DNA of 46,902 nt from Fibrobacter sp. (GCA_017520105.1 JAFWRL010000160.1:1-46902), one strand, 5' to 3'; positions 1-9,050 are shown, numbered from the stretch's first letter. Notes: generated from the sequence alone by a model not told the origin. Translations and numbers: made by a program.

Positions 1-184
1 TATAGCCTGTCGTTATGCACCGTCTTTCGGCACCATTACCGGCGACGGCATTGTAGCAGTATTCCGTCCCTAGACTGCATGGAGCATTGGGATCGCTAGG
101 GTCATTCGGATTGCACTGGACAGCAGGTGTTGCAGCGAACGTGCTGACGCACAGGAATGCAATTGCATAGAAGATTTTTTTCAT
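1..184 (-). CDS. Secreted small protein, N-terminal part only
   Basis: The gene runs off the left edge of the window, so only the first 61 codons are visible. They begin MKKIFYAIAFLCVSTFAATP, a clear Sec signal peptide with cleavage after a short Ala-rich segment. The exported part is rich in Cys, Asn and Pro (Cys in VQCNPND, APCSLG, EYCYN and RRCIT), which suggests disulfides. An AAGGAA ribosome site lies about 7 nt before the ATG. The start is only 14 nt after the stop of the S8 protease gene, so the two are probably co-transcribed. I do not recognise a family. Confidence 0.7.
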   Translation of the reverse strand, partial: MKKIFYAIAFLCVSTFAATPAVQCNPNDPSDPNAPCSLGTEYCYNAVAGNGAERRCITTGY

Positions 185-198
185 GAGTTTTTCCTTTT

Positions 199-2976
199 TT
201 AGTGTGAAATCCCAAAGAGCATCGAGTAGGGGATCATTTCTATCTTGTCGATGCTGAATCCGTAGCCCACGCTCGACTTGTCATTGTCGCTTTCGAGCCT
301 TACCGTGAGCTTGCGGGAATCGACCTTCAGGCGGGCACCGGCCAGCTGGCTGCCCGTGTAGGTGCCGATGACGTTGTTTTTGTCGTCCAGGAGCTGGATG
401 TAGTCGCCGGCGCCTACAAAGGTCCGGTTCGAGAACGTAACGAAGTTCGTAAGGCTGTTCCCGAAGTTGTATGTACAGGTCAGGGAACTCTGCGGTCTGT
501 AAGGGTGCATTATCTCACAACCGATATTTTCATTATAATCATAAAGAGGCAAATCGCTTGCAATGGATGCAATCTGAGCATGTCCATCCTCGCTGTTTCC
601 GTTTTGAATTTCATCCGTACGAACAATAACAATCCACGTACCCTGTTCAGGCAAATCTACATCAACAACTTCAACATTATTCAAATGGTCAAAACAAGAC
701 TTAGGCAGCTCAATTCCATCTTCGGACATTGTAACACTTTCGTCACATTCACGAACTGCGAGACGCTGAGCATCTGCCAAAGTAATTTTCTCAGAACCAT
801 CAGTACACTTATCCTGAACAATGCCATTCGCATCAACATGCTCTGTGGAAAGCGGCTTTAATCTCCACGGGTAATAGTATCTTCCTGAAGGAGATATCAA
901 ATACATATCCAAATCATTTACAAGTTTCTTTCGATACTTCGTCGCATCATCATAAGAAGCTCCATACATCAGAGGCGCATCATCCCATGCTAGAGTCAAA
1001 CGAAGACGATCCATATGCCCATTCACCCTCACATTCCACCTTTTCTCCATATCCACAGAAACATCAAATTCTTGGAATCTACTAAAAACGTTCCTTCTAG
1101 AATTGTAGGAATTGAACATTTTAAGCGCATTTTCTGCATTGACAGCACCCCAACCAGTAACAAAGTCTGGGCCTTTTCCATAAGTTACACGAACTTTGTT
1201 ACCTGTTGTAGCCAAGACATCATTCTGTTCAGATCTATCAGAACCAACATCATCAATCATATCATCTGCCGTATGTATAAGGATTGCCTTCGATGTAGAA
1301 TTCCGTAAGGATTTGGTATATGTTTTATCACCAATCTTGTCCATATACGCCTGATTCATCAAAGCCACAACTCCAGATACATGAGGTGTTGACATAGATG
1401 TTCCACTCAAATCATCATAGCATGCTGTCCCATTAAAATTCTCACAAGGAACACTAGAAAAAATTCCAACATCTATCAAATCAAAACCAAGTCTAAGAAA
1501 TTTTGACGAAATATTTTCTCCACTCCAATTGAATTTTATCGTAAAGTATTCATCATTTATATTTACCAAATCTTTTTCATAGGTCTCGTAAACAATTGTC
1601 TTTGGTTCATTACCTACAGGATAAAATTCATCTGAACTGGCAAAATATATATTCCCTTTTAAATACTGATCATACATGCTTCGAGTTTTAGCAGACAAAC
1701 GCATACGAAGTTCTATAGCATCTCCTTTTTTTACATTTATTGGGGAAGACGCAAAAGCTCCATAACGCCAATTCACATAATTCGCAGCAGGAACAAATCC
1801 ACCTTCATTTGTCCATTTCAAAGCCCAACCATCACTAGCACCATTATCTTCTACATTTTTTATAGGAAATTCACTGCCAGAACGTATTGCTGTCGCCAAC
1901 TCCTTTATAAAACTTCTATTGACCATATTTGCGTTAGTACCAAAACTCAAATCAAAATAAGGAGTAGTCTCCCCTTTATGGGTAATATGCAAATAATCAA
2001 TATAAGCAACGAATGGATCCTGCGTAGTGAAAGCCATTTGAAGTTCACTTCCTGGCGCCATCACATCTGGTTTGATTCGACCATCCCATGTCGGACCATA
2101 ACTCGAACCCGTATTTGGAATTTTAGTGCGACTTGCATAGTTACCAACCACAATTCCATTTTTCGTATCAAAAGAAATGGAATGGAAGCCCCTACCAAAC
2201 GAACACGGATCCACCTTATCATTAGCCTCATCATAATAGCCTTCTGCACGGTTTCCTGCACTGTTAATATAGGTTTTGGGCAACATATCACCTCCTTCAC
2301 TCGGTGAATTCCAATTCCAGAAAATGTCCTCTTCAAGAGAATTATGATAACAAACGCCATTTTCGCATTTCCAATGTGAATGATTTACAACATGCCCTCT
2401 TTGATTTTCAATAATCATGTCATCCGAAATGAACCTTACTTTTGGAGCAATACCCCTATACTTAAGATTAGGCGAACCTGAACCATTTCCTCCAATGATT
2501 CCTGCAACATGTGTTCCATGACGATCACCTCTTTGTAAATCCTCTTCACTCAGATTCGGATCAAAATCAGCCTGTCTTGGAGTCTTCTTTCCGTCCACCC
2601 ATTCACTCAAACCATCATGCCCAAAATAAATTTCCCCATCATAAACCCCAACAATTACATTCTCACCTGTATACTTCTTGTTTTCAAACAAAGAAGAACT
2701 CACATTCCCACTACTATTGGTAAAATCTATATTCCAATGACTTAATTGCAAATTATCAACATTAATAGCCTTACGTCCAGAATTCATATCCGGCTCACCT
2801 CGACGAACAACATTCAAAACTTGAACATCCGTATTCGATTCTAGGCAATTTATCACTGACATATCATTTTTAGAAATAACAACATGATGATCAATAGCGG
2901 CTTCGACTCCACCGCATGCTTCAACAATAGCCTTGCAATCATCCATGCTGACATCATCCCAACAACGGGTTGTCAT
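199..2976 (-). CDS. S8 subtilisin-like serine protease
   Basis: This is a 925-residue subtilase. The catalytic triad is visible: Asp113 in VGVYDGEI, His153 in DRHGTHVAG and Ser527 in SGTSMSTPHVSG. The oxyanion Asn is N242 in INSAGN. About 100 residues before Asp113 resemble a propeptide. After the catalytic domain comes a beta-rich region (LTLAWDDAP, NDLDMYLISPSG) like the jelly-roll domain of KP-43-type subtilases. About 200 extra residues (roughly 312-517) separate the VMAPG motif from the Ser motif. The predicted protein has no signal peptide. The ORF starts 2 nt after the stop of the upstream gene and its frame stays open a further 18 codons into that gene, so it may be the 3' part of a frameshifted secreted protease. 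Extracellular protein degradation is the likely role. Confidence 0.88.
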   Translation of the reverse strand: MTTRCWDDVSMDDCKAIVEACGGVEAAIDHHVVISKNDMSVINCLESNTDVQVLNVVRRGEPDMNSGRKAINVDNLQLSHWNIDFTNSSGNVSSSLFENKKYTGENVIVGVYDGEIYFGHDGLSEWVDGKKTPRQADFDPNLSEEDLQRGDRHGTHVAGIIGGNGSGSPNLKYRGIAPKVRFISDDMIIENQRGHVVNHSHWKCENGVCYHNSLEEDIFWNWNSPSEGGDMLPKTYINSAGNRAEGYYDEANDKVDPCSFGRGFHSISFDTKNGIVVGNYASRTKIPNTGSSYGPTWDGRIKPDVMAPGSELQMAFTTQDPFVAYIDYLHITHKGETTPYFDLSFGTNANMVNRSFIKELATAIRSGSEFPIKNVEDNGASDGWALKWTNEGGFVPAANYVNWRYGAFASSPINVKKGDAIELRMRLSAKTRSMYDQYLKGNIYFASSDEFYPVGNEPKTIVYETYEKDLVNINDEYFTIKFNWSGENISSKFLRLGFDLIDVGIFSSVPCENFNGTACYDDLSGTSMSTPHVSGVVALMNQAYMDKIGDKTYTKSLRNSTSKAILIHTADDMIDDVGSDRSEQNDVLATTGNKVRVTYGKGPDFVTGWGAVNAENALKMFNSYNSRRNVFSRFQEFDVSVDMEKRWNVRVNGHMDRLRLTLAWDDAPLMYGASYDDATKYRKKLVNDLDMYLISPSGRYYYPWRLKPLSTEHVDANGIVQDKCTDGSEKITLADAQRLAVRECDESVTMSEDGIELPKSCFDHLNNVEVVDVDLPEQGTWIVIVRTDEIQNGNSEDGHAQIASIASDLPLYDYNENIGCEIMHPYRPQSSLTCTYNFGNSLTNFVTFSNRTFVGAGDYIQLLDDKNNVIGTYTGSQLAGARLKVDSRKLTVRLESDNDKSSVGYGFSIDKIEMIPYSMLFGISH

Positions 2977-2978
2977 CT

Positions 2979-3932
2979 TTATGCTCGACAGCGAAACAAC
3001 CTCGTCATGACAGGAACAAATGGAGCGCAGACCTGTATTTTATCTATCCAATCACTCGCTTGAATGTCACTCTTCAATTTCGTCGTATCATCGACGCTGA
3101 AGGAATTGTAGAACCCATAGACAAGGGAATCGAGCTTCTTCTTCTTCACGCTGGAGTTCGACTTCAGCAAAATGAGGCTCTTTCCATTCCAGGCCGTAGC
3201 GAAATGTCTCGTAACGCCGGCCTGTTCCAGCAAGCCCGTTTCCTTCTTGTTCATCGGGACATTCTTCAGCATCCAGAAACGGCCCGCCTTCTGGACTTCG
3301 GACGCATTCCCGTCATACTTCGCCACGACTGAGTTGCCGCCACGGTCATGCCATACCTCGACATCGGAATTCGTCTTGCCCGTCAGCGGGTCATCACCCC
3401 AGAGGATGTTCCCGTCCGAATCATAAACGGCAAAGAAGTAGTTTGGCTCGGAAACACCCGAACTCTTCTGGTACGACCAGTCGTTCGCAGCGCTCCAAGT
3501 GGACCAGTCGTTCTTGTGGAGCCTGAAGTTCACCTTCAGCGTCTTGCCCGGATTGAGCGCACCAGTGAATTTCAGCTTCACGGCGGTGACTTTCCCTACC
3601 GAGGACACCGTCTTGTGTACCGGATTCAGCCTGCTGGCATAGTCCACGTCAACCTTGAAAAGGGAGTCCGTGGCTTCCGCGGGATTACCAATGGATGCAC
3701 ACTGGGCGGCGTGCTGCGGGTTGTTGCAGTACTGTATCCACGTATTTTCTGCAAAGTAGCGGACTTCGGGATTCTGGATCGGAGTCGAAGAGGTGTTGGC
3801 GACCGAGATTCTGTACTCGACCCAGTTCCATTCCGTTCGGTGGCGTTCACAAAGAAGACGAACCGATGGTTCCGACCAAGCAATGTTTGTCATCAGGACA
3901 AGAGAAGCGATAGTTGTTATAAAATATTTCAT
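2979..3932 (-). CDS. Secreted beta-sandwich (CBM-like) protein, possibly the 5' part of the protease gene
   Basis: I chose the ATG at 3932 because it gives a clean signal peptide, MKYFITTIASLVLMTNIAWS; the longer reading adds 14 residues ahead of it. The mature protein of about 300 residues looks like one or two beta-sandwich modules. It has segments such as VEYRISVANTSSTPIQNPEV, VKLKFTGALNPGKTLKVNF and YFFAVYDSDGNILWGDDP, reminiscent of carbohydrate-binding modules attached to secreted enzymes. The family was not identified with certainty. The last residues (VMTRLFRCRA) look like out-of-frame sequence. The S8 protease starts immediately downstream, so a frameshifted single gene is plausible. 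Confidence 0.65.
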   Translation of the reverse strand: MKYFITTIASLVLMTNIAWSEPSVRLLCERHRTEWNWVEYRISVANTSSTPIQNPEVRYFAENTWIQYCNNPQHAAQCASIGNPAEATDSLFKVDVDYASRLNPVHKTVSSVGKVTAVKLKFTGALNPGKTLKVNFRLHKNDWSTWSAANDWSYQKSSGVSEPNYFFAVYDSDGNILWGDDPLTGKTNSDVEVWHDRGGNSVVAKYDGNASEVQKAGRFWMLKNVPMNKKETGLLEQAGVTRHFATAWNGKSLILLKSNSSVKKKKLDSLVYGFYNSFSVDDTTKLKSDIQASDWIDKIQVCAPFVPVMTRLFRCRA

Positions 3933-4014
3933 ACAAAACATTCCGTATAATATATTACATGGCATATATAACATAATCAGAACAAATCATCAAGAAAAAA
4001 AAAGTTTATTTTCA

Positions 4015-4029
4015 TTGACAAATTGTCAA
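4015..4029. promoter_or_regulatory. Perfect 15-bp palindrome, operator-like
   Basis: TTGACAA and TTGTCAA face each other across a single A. The site lies in the AT-rich gap upstream of the secreted beta-sandwich/protease genes, about 85 nt before the 3932 start. The left arm contains a consensus-like -35 hexamer (TTGACA). An operator role is inferred only from symmetry and position. Confidence 0.35.
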
Positions 4030-4076
4030 AAACACATGAATACTTTGTTAATTACAACAAAATCATTAAATTTTAT

Positions 4077-4095
4077 AAATTTGTTTAACAAATTT
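4077..4095. promoter_or_regulatory. Perfect 19-bp palindrome, operator-like
   Basis: The arms AAATTTGTT and AACAAATTT are separated by a single T. This is the second palindrome in the gap 3933-4124. It lies about 30 nt after the stop of the PilO/PilP-like gene and about 150 nt before the 3932 start on the minus strand. It could be a repressor site or a weak hairpin; no strong T-run follows it. Confidence 0.3.
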
Positions 4096-4124
4096 TACAC
4101 AAAAGACAAAAACAAGAAGAGTAT

Positions 4125-5018
4125 TCAATTCCGAACTTCGAACTTTCCGATTTCGTCTTTTAAGATCACGCGGTCGTTTTTGATGGCGATAACGGCTACG
4201 CCCCAAATCTTTTGACCGACGCTGACAACTGCCGACTCCCCATTGAATTTGAGGATGGCAACCGGATTATTACCCGGCAAAATAGCATCAAGTGTAATGG
4301 CCGGGTGCTCTTTAGGCGGAGCCTGTTCCTTGGGCTTTGCAGGGGCCACTTTCGACTTCGGCATAAACTGTTTTGGCAAGCTAAACGGATTACGTAATTT
4401 TTCAACAGAAATTTCTTGCGGACGCAATAAAGTAAGCATGTCCTTCAAACCCATGCTAGATTTTTTCTGTGACGCATTCACCGCTTTGGTCGAATCATTC
4501 GCATTGCGGCTCAAGACAGAGAACCGAACCGAAGTCGAGACAAGACCATTCTCGGAACCATTCATATTCACGTCATCAGCACGTATGCAAAATCCGCCAT
4601 TTTCCAGTTCCTTCAAAAATTTCAGGACATCAACAAACGGCGCATTTGCCCTAAACGTTACCGGTATTTCAACTTCGTTGCCAGAAACAAGCATTTCACC
4701 AGTCGATAAATCATTCAAAGCGAATCCCGACTTATTTGCCATCTCATGAACAAACGTGAGAACTGTCGATGAAGTTATACGGACATTTGTATATTTTTGA
4801 ATGCGTCGCGAAACACTCTCGTATTCCGCAATCAACGAATCGGGAGATGACGTATTTTGCATCGTTTCCGACATCTTGATTTCCGAGCGAGCCATAAAGA
4901 ACGTTTCCGCATCAAGTTTAGTCGCAGGCACAACAACGGAAAAAACAACATACAAAGTCGCAATAATGGCAACAATTGCGATTATCGAGTACTTTTTTTG
5001 CGAAAGGAACATCTTCAT
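4125..5018 (-). CDS. T2SS/T4P inner-membrane protein, PilO/GspM-like fused to PilP/GspC-like domain
   Basis: This 297-residue protein has one N-terminal membrane segment (YSIIAIVAIIATLYVVFSVV). A PilO/GspM-like periplasmic part with a helical stretch follows, then the alpha/beta fold expected for ring proteins (FVDVLKFLKELENGGFCIRA). After a Pro/Lys-rich linker (about 215-240) comes a small C-terminal beta domain (ITLDAILPGNNPVAILKFNG to KDEIGKFEVRN), which resembles the GspC HR or PilP domain that contacts the secretin. Such parts are usually separate proteins. The start codon overlaps the previous stop by 4 nt (ATGA), so it is translationally coupled to the PilM/PilN-like gene and is the last gene of the module. 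The domain assignment is by pattern recognition. Confidence 0.7.
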   Translation of the reverse strand: MKMFLSQKKYSIIAIVAIIATLYVVFSVVVPATKLDAETFFMARSEIKMSETMQNTSSPDSLIAEYESVSRRIQKYTNVRITSSTVLTFVHEMANKSGFALNDLSTGEMLVSGNEVEIPVTFRANAPFVDVLKFLKELENGGFCIRADDVNMNGSENGLVSTSVRFSVLSRNANDSTKAVNASQKKSSMGLKDMLTLLRPQEISVEKLRNPFSLPKQFMPKSKVAPAKPKEQAPPKEHPAITLDAILPGNNPVAILKFNGESAVVSVGQKIWGVAVIAIKNDRVILKDEIGKFEVRN

Positions 5019-6238
5019 CGAACATCCTCCGCACTCAAGTTAAACCGAATCACTTGATGACTCTTCCATGTTGTCTTTTCTGTCGTTTTAAGTCGAACAT
5101 TGACTAAATTACGATCCTTCTCGAGGACATCCAAAAATTCGGACAAATCTTCAGGCGTAATAGCATAGCCCTGAACAGAATGGCTACCCCGAGAAACATG
5201 CCATGCCGTTATCCAAACGTTATCTGTAACATTAACGGCAAAGTTGTTTAAAGACGTTGCCACATGGCTCCGATGCAACAGGAACGATTCCGACTCGGCC
5301 CTTTCATTTTCAAGTTTTTCCAAGACAAGAGCAAGTTCTTTTTGCTTTTGGACTTTCGCCTTAAAGCCCTGAATTTGGGATTCCGAGCGGTCAATATACA
5401 CAGTCGTTCCAATACGGAACGCAAGTAAAATCACAACGGAAAGCAACGTGACAACAAAACAGAATTTCAATACACGGCGGGAGAATGCGGCCTCGCGAAT
5501 ACGGCTTACGGCCATTTTGTCCGAAGGTGTATGGAAACCAGGCACACCGTCCGTACGAAACACCCATGCATCTTCGGCGACAGTTTTCGCAAGCGCTTCG
5601 GGCTCAATCGAAAACGGCTCTTCAAGAGCATCCTTCAAGAAAAAGCGTTCGCAAACGAAACGCGATAGCGGCTCAACGTCTTCACCAGCAACTTTATAGC
5701 CAGCCACGATTTTTCCACCAGACGAAAGCAGAAGCCGAACAAAGCCTCCATCGCAGTTCGTGTAAAGACAAGGCTCCTCAGACGTTGTATTTATAAGTTC
5801 CGCAGCCACAAGTAAGGACGGCACATGAAGTAGAATCTTGAACCCGAACTTCCCCACTTCCGTGGCAAAATCTTCAACAGCGCTTCTCAAAGCCACAGCA
5901 GAAAAATCACCACTGACAGATTCAACAGTGTCCAAATTTTCCGCCTTGTAACCAGGGAAATCAGCAATCGAACCGACTTCATCCGAAACAACTTTTACTG
6001 GAGTAACACCATCCACCAGCAATACACCATCGGCACCACCACCATTTTTCAGCTGGAACTCTCGGCACTCCTCCAACGTTCCCGAAAACGAAAAATCAAT
6101 GAAACTGCGGCCAGCCCCACGACCACGCATCACACGCATAATTTGTGCGGAACTGGGATTCGCGCAATCATGGACGATGAGAACCCACCAAAACCGGCCG
6201 GTAGCGTCATCCAATATTTTTCGCAAAGACGTTGCCAC
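5015..6238 (-). CDS. T2SS/T4P assembly protein, PilM/GspL-like fused to PilN-like
   Basis: This 407-residue protein has a cytoplasmic N-terminal half that looks like a degenerate actin-like PilM/GspL domain (LYTNCDGGFVRLLLSSGGKI). One membrane helix lies near 265-285 (FCFVVTLLSVVILLAFRIG). A coiled coil follows (KAKVQKQKELALVLEKLENE), then a PilN/GspL-type alpha/beta periplasmic domain (VWITAWHVSRGSHSVQGYAI). GspL has this single-chain arrangement, whereas PilM and PilN are normally separate. The start overlaps the secretin stop by one base and the stop overlaps the next start by 4 nt, so the three genes form a tight operon. It probably links the cytoplasmic ATPase to the periplasmic ring. 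Confidence 0.72.
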   Translation of the reverse strand: MATSLRKILDDATGRFWWVLIVHDCANPSSAQIMRVMRGRGAGRSFIDFSFSGTLEECREFQLKNGGGADGVLLVDGVTPVKVVSDEVGSIADFPGYKAENLDTVESVSGDFSAVALRSAVEDFATEVGKFGFKILLHVPSLLVAAELINTTSEEPCLYTNCDGGFVRLLLSSGGKIVAGYKVAGEDVEPLSRFVCERFFLKDALEEPFSIEPEALAKTVAEDAWVFRTDGVPGFHTPSDKMAVSRIREAAFSRRVLKFCFVVTLLSVVILLAFRIGTTVYIDRSESQIQGFKAKVQKQKELALVLEKLENERAESESFLLHRSHVATSLNNFAVNVTDNVWITAWHVSRGSHSVQGYAITPEDLSEFLDVLEKDRNLVNVRLKTTEKTTWKSHQVIRFNLSAEDVR

Positions 6239-8268
6239 TACTTGTCAGCCTGTTCCTTTTTATTTTCAGACATTTCAACAGAATCCTTCTCAGCATGTTT
6301 TACCTCAAGGGTCACTGTTTCTACGTCGGCCTTTTCTGTGTTGTCGCCTACAGAAGCCTCGCTTTTTTTCTTTTCTTTCTTCGGGACGAGCGGCTTCTTC
6401 GCCCTCTCGATTTCGTCAGCGATATCGACGCTACCCTCTTTACCGTAATAGATGTGCGGAGTGACAAATATCAGTAGCTGGCTCTTGCTGTGCACACGTT
6501 CCACATTCTTGAATAGCCAACCGACCACAGGGATCGAGCCTAAGAACGGGACCTGGTTATAAACATCGTTCACCGATTCCTTCACCATTCCGCCAAGCAC
6601 AATCGTCTCGCCATCGCGCAAGCGCACAGACGATTTCACATAGCGCTTATTGAGAGTCGGCGGAACAGTGCTGTTAAAGCTCCCTTCAGGTTCCGAGAAG
6701 TCCGGAACAATCTCGCAACTGATTTCGCCTTCACCCGTCACATACGGCGTCACTGTAATATTTGAATTGGCTTCAATTTGTTCGAAACGCTGCGTGGTTT
6801 TAGACGTGAGCGCATCGCCCTGATTGTAGTCCACCTCGGACGACATCATATAGTACTGCGTCTGACCTATCGTGAGCACAGCCGTTTCGCCATTAAGCGT
6901 CGCAATCTGAGAACGGGCCTTCACGTCCAGAATCTTTTCCTGTTCCATCGCATTGATTTTTGCAACCATGTCTTTAGGGATACTGACAATCTCGCCCAAA
7001 CCCAGCCCATTGAAAATTCTCTGAGTCTGCTTGGCATTCAAAGTCTGATCAATGCTTGGGAACAGCTTTTCGGAACCAACACTCTTCGCCGCATTGCCAA
7101 AGAACAAGTTAAGGCCATGGTTGTGCCCCTTCTCGATATCCATATCTACAACAAGAACTTCAATCAAAATCTGAGCCACCGGCAAATCCATCTTATCGAC
7201 ATACTGAGAAATCGCATCGAGCACATCGTAATTACCGACAGCCATCAATGCGTTCTGCGACTTGACCACCTGAATCTGGGTACTCTTCGTGAGCGTCGTC
7301 GGCAAAAGCTTGACGACATCTTCGGCACGTAGATGTTTAAGTTTAATCAAAAGCGAATTGTCGGCAGTCTGCATCTCATGGGGACCGACAAAATAAACAC
7401 CGTCGCGTTCCCAGAACGTGTAAGACGTACCACGGAACAAATACTTGAGAGCGTCACGTATGGGAATCCCCGAAATATGGGCAGTCACTTGACCTTCAAT
7501 TTTTCCATAGACCATGGTATTCAGCTTCGTCTGCGCAAAAATTTCACTCAAAAGAGACGCAAGCGGAGCATCAACAGCCTCAATGTTCAACAACGAATCA
7601 TTGACTAGCTTCACCCTGAAGCGACCGCCGTTCTCGTTGTTTTTTCCGCCCAGATTCCACGAAGCCCTCTTGATAGAAAACACACCGCCATCTTCTTCAA
7701 AATCCAGTTCAGCAGATTCAGCCACATAGCGGAGGGCACGTTCAAACGGCATATTCTGGACATAAACCGACACCTGCTTACTGCCATCCTGCTCCAGCAA
7801 AATGTTTTTCCCGGAAACTTCGACAATCTTGCGGACCAGCTTGCTCAGTGGGGCGTCCTCGACATCAATCGTCAGTAGTCCATTCCTGCCCTCGACCGCG
7901 AAACGCTTCTCAGGCGGCTTGGGCGGTTCCGGAGCCTTTTCGACATGCTTTTTCACATGAATCGTGCTACCCTCGACCGTGTAGTCGTAACCGTTCCACT
8001 GCAACAGCAACCGCAAGGCGTCCTTGAGTGGCTGGTTGTTGAAGTTGACCGTCACCGGACCACGAACATCTGGAGCAAGGAACAAGTTCAAGCCATACTG
8101 GACAGCCATCCCCTGCAGGAGGTCGCGAATCTCAGTATTCTTGACATTCAAGTTCTTGACGATAATTGAATCCGCAATCGGAAGAGGCTGAAAAGACTGA
8201 GCAAGCGCCGTTGTACAAAAAACGAACAACAGAGCAAAGACAAACTTGCATTTGCGTATAAAATTCAT
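6238..8268 (-). CDS. Secretin (GspD/PilQ family) outer-membrane channel
   Basis: I chose the ATG at 8268, which gives the signal peptide MNFIRKCKFVFALLFVFCTTALAQ; the ORF remains open 33 codons further upstream. About 676 residues. The periplasmic part carries three STN/N0-like repeats, each ending in a predicted strand followed by a DALR or ERALRY helix. A KH-like N domain follows (LRAEDVVKLLP, DVLDAISQYVDKMD). The C-terminal secretin domain carries the diagnostic VPFLGSIPVVGWLF and LLIFVTPHIYYG motifs. An acidic and Lys-rich tail follows, which may be an S-domain or pilotin-binding region. It forms the multimeric outer-membrane pore of a type II secretion or type IV pilus-like system. It is first in the operon with the PilM/N- and PilO/P-like genes. 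Confidence 0.92.
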   Translation of the reverse strand: MNFIRKCKFVFALLFVFCTTALAQSFQPLPIADSIIVKNLNVKNTEIRDLLQGMAVQYGLNLFLAPDVRGPVTVNFNNQPLKDALRLLLQWNGYDYTVEGSTIHVKKHVEKAPEPPKPPEKRFAVEGRNGLLTIDVEDAPLSKLVRKIVEVSGKNILLEQDGSKQVSVYVQNMPFERALRYVAESAELDFEEDGGVFSIKRASWNLGGKNNENGGRFRVKLVNDSLLNIEAVDAPLASLLSEIFAQTKLNTMVYGKIEGQVTAHISGIPIRDALKYLFRGTSYTFWERDGVYFVGPHEMQTADNSLLIKLKHLRAEDVVKLLPTTLTKSTQIQVVKSQNALMAVGNYDVLDAISQYVDKMDLPVAQILIEVLVVDMDIEKGHNHGLNLFFGNAAKSVGSEKLFPSIDQTLNAKQTQRIFNGLGLGEIVSIPKDMVAKINAMEQEKILDVKARSQIATLNGETAVLTIGQTQYYMMSSEVDYNQGDALTSKTTQRFEQIEANSNITVTPYVTGEGEISCEIVPDFSEPEGSFNSTVPPTLNKRYVKSSVRLRDGETIVLGGMVKESVNDVYNQVPFLGSIPVVGWLFKNVERVHSKSQLLIFVTPHIYYGKEGSVDIADEIERAKKPLVPKKEKKKSEASVGDNTEKADVETVTLEVKHAEKDSVEMSENKKEQADK

Positions 8269-8390
8269 GGGAACAAATTTAGAAAAATAAAGTAAAATAG
8301 AAAAAAGTTTCTTGCGAACAAGACGCCTTTGTAAGCAACTTAACAAATTGTAAGAAAATATATACAAAACATACTAAGTCTAAAATGGAA

Positions 8391-9050
8391 TCACCTCCAA
8401 TAGAGAGTCCCATATACAAATACGCTATCCGTTGCAAAAGATCCCTGCGACCCTAAGCCACAATTAAAGCTAATTTCATCCATATACAAGCTGTCCTGAT
8501 AAAATACATATTTACCGCTTTTCAAAGAATCTGGATACAAATCGATAATATCATGCGCTCCACTTTTACGCTTGCCACGATATTTATAAATATGCAAGCT
8601 TTCCATACCGTCAAATTTCGTAACTTCCACGGAATCTCCCCGAACTGTAAATGAATGTATAATCCCAGAAAGATCAACATCGTATTTCTTTTCAACATTA
8701 TCCTCATCTATAAGAGAAAATTGGATATGTTCATCCGGCGACATCATCACAGGGAACGTGACATTGGAACGAATTTTCTTCGACTCAGAACCAGCCACAT
8801 ACCGCAATTCATGAACACGAAGACAAGTCGTACTCAAAGAATCAAATGAATAAATAAGATGAAAAGACACCTTTGTTTCACAAGGTTTCTCAAAAGGACA
8901 ATCTAAAGATATGCTAAAGGTCATATTATCGGGATGTTTCTTTGAAACGCTATTGCAACGACCACTACCATCATCTGCACCAGCAGGAGGAACGAGGGCA
9001 TCACATCCAATAAGCCCTAAGACGAACGGAATCAGCAACCATAATTTCAT
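8391..9050 (-). CDS. Hypothetical lipoprotein
   Basis: The start at 9050 is preferred because GAGG lies 6 nt upstream and it gives MKLWLLIPFVLGLIGCDA, a lipoprotein signal with lipobox LIGC. The mature protein (about 200 residues) contains several Cys and looks beta-rich (MTFSISLDC, KVSFHLIYSFDSL, CLRVHELRYVAGS). I do not recognise a family. It lies 122 nt upstream of the secretin on the same strand and downstream of the large heparinase-like gene, from which a strong terminator separates it. It may be a substrate or accessory of the secretion system, but nothing in the sequence proves that. Confidence 0.7.
   Translation of the reverse strand: MKLWLLIPFVLGLIGCDALVPPAGADDGSGRCNSVSKKHPDNMTFSISLDCPFEKPCETKVSFHLIYSFDSLSTTCLRVHELRYVAGSESKKIRSNVTFPVMMSPDEHIQFSLIDEDNVEKKYDVDLSGIIHSFTVRGDSVEVTKFDGMESLHIYKYRGKRKSGAHDIIDLYPDSLKSGKYVFYQDSLYMDEISFNCGLGSQGSFATDSVFVYGTLYWR

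Noticed and set aside
505..2723. Several short plus-strand frames opposite the S8 protease
   Set aside because: Low-complexity antisense products with no start signals.
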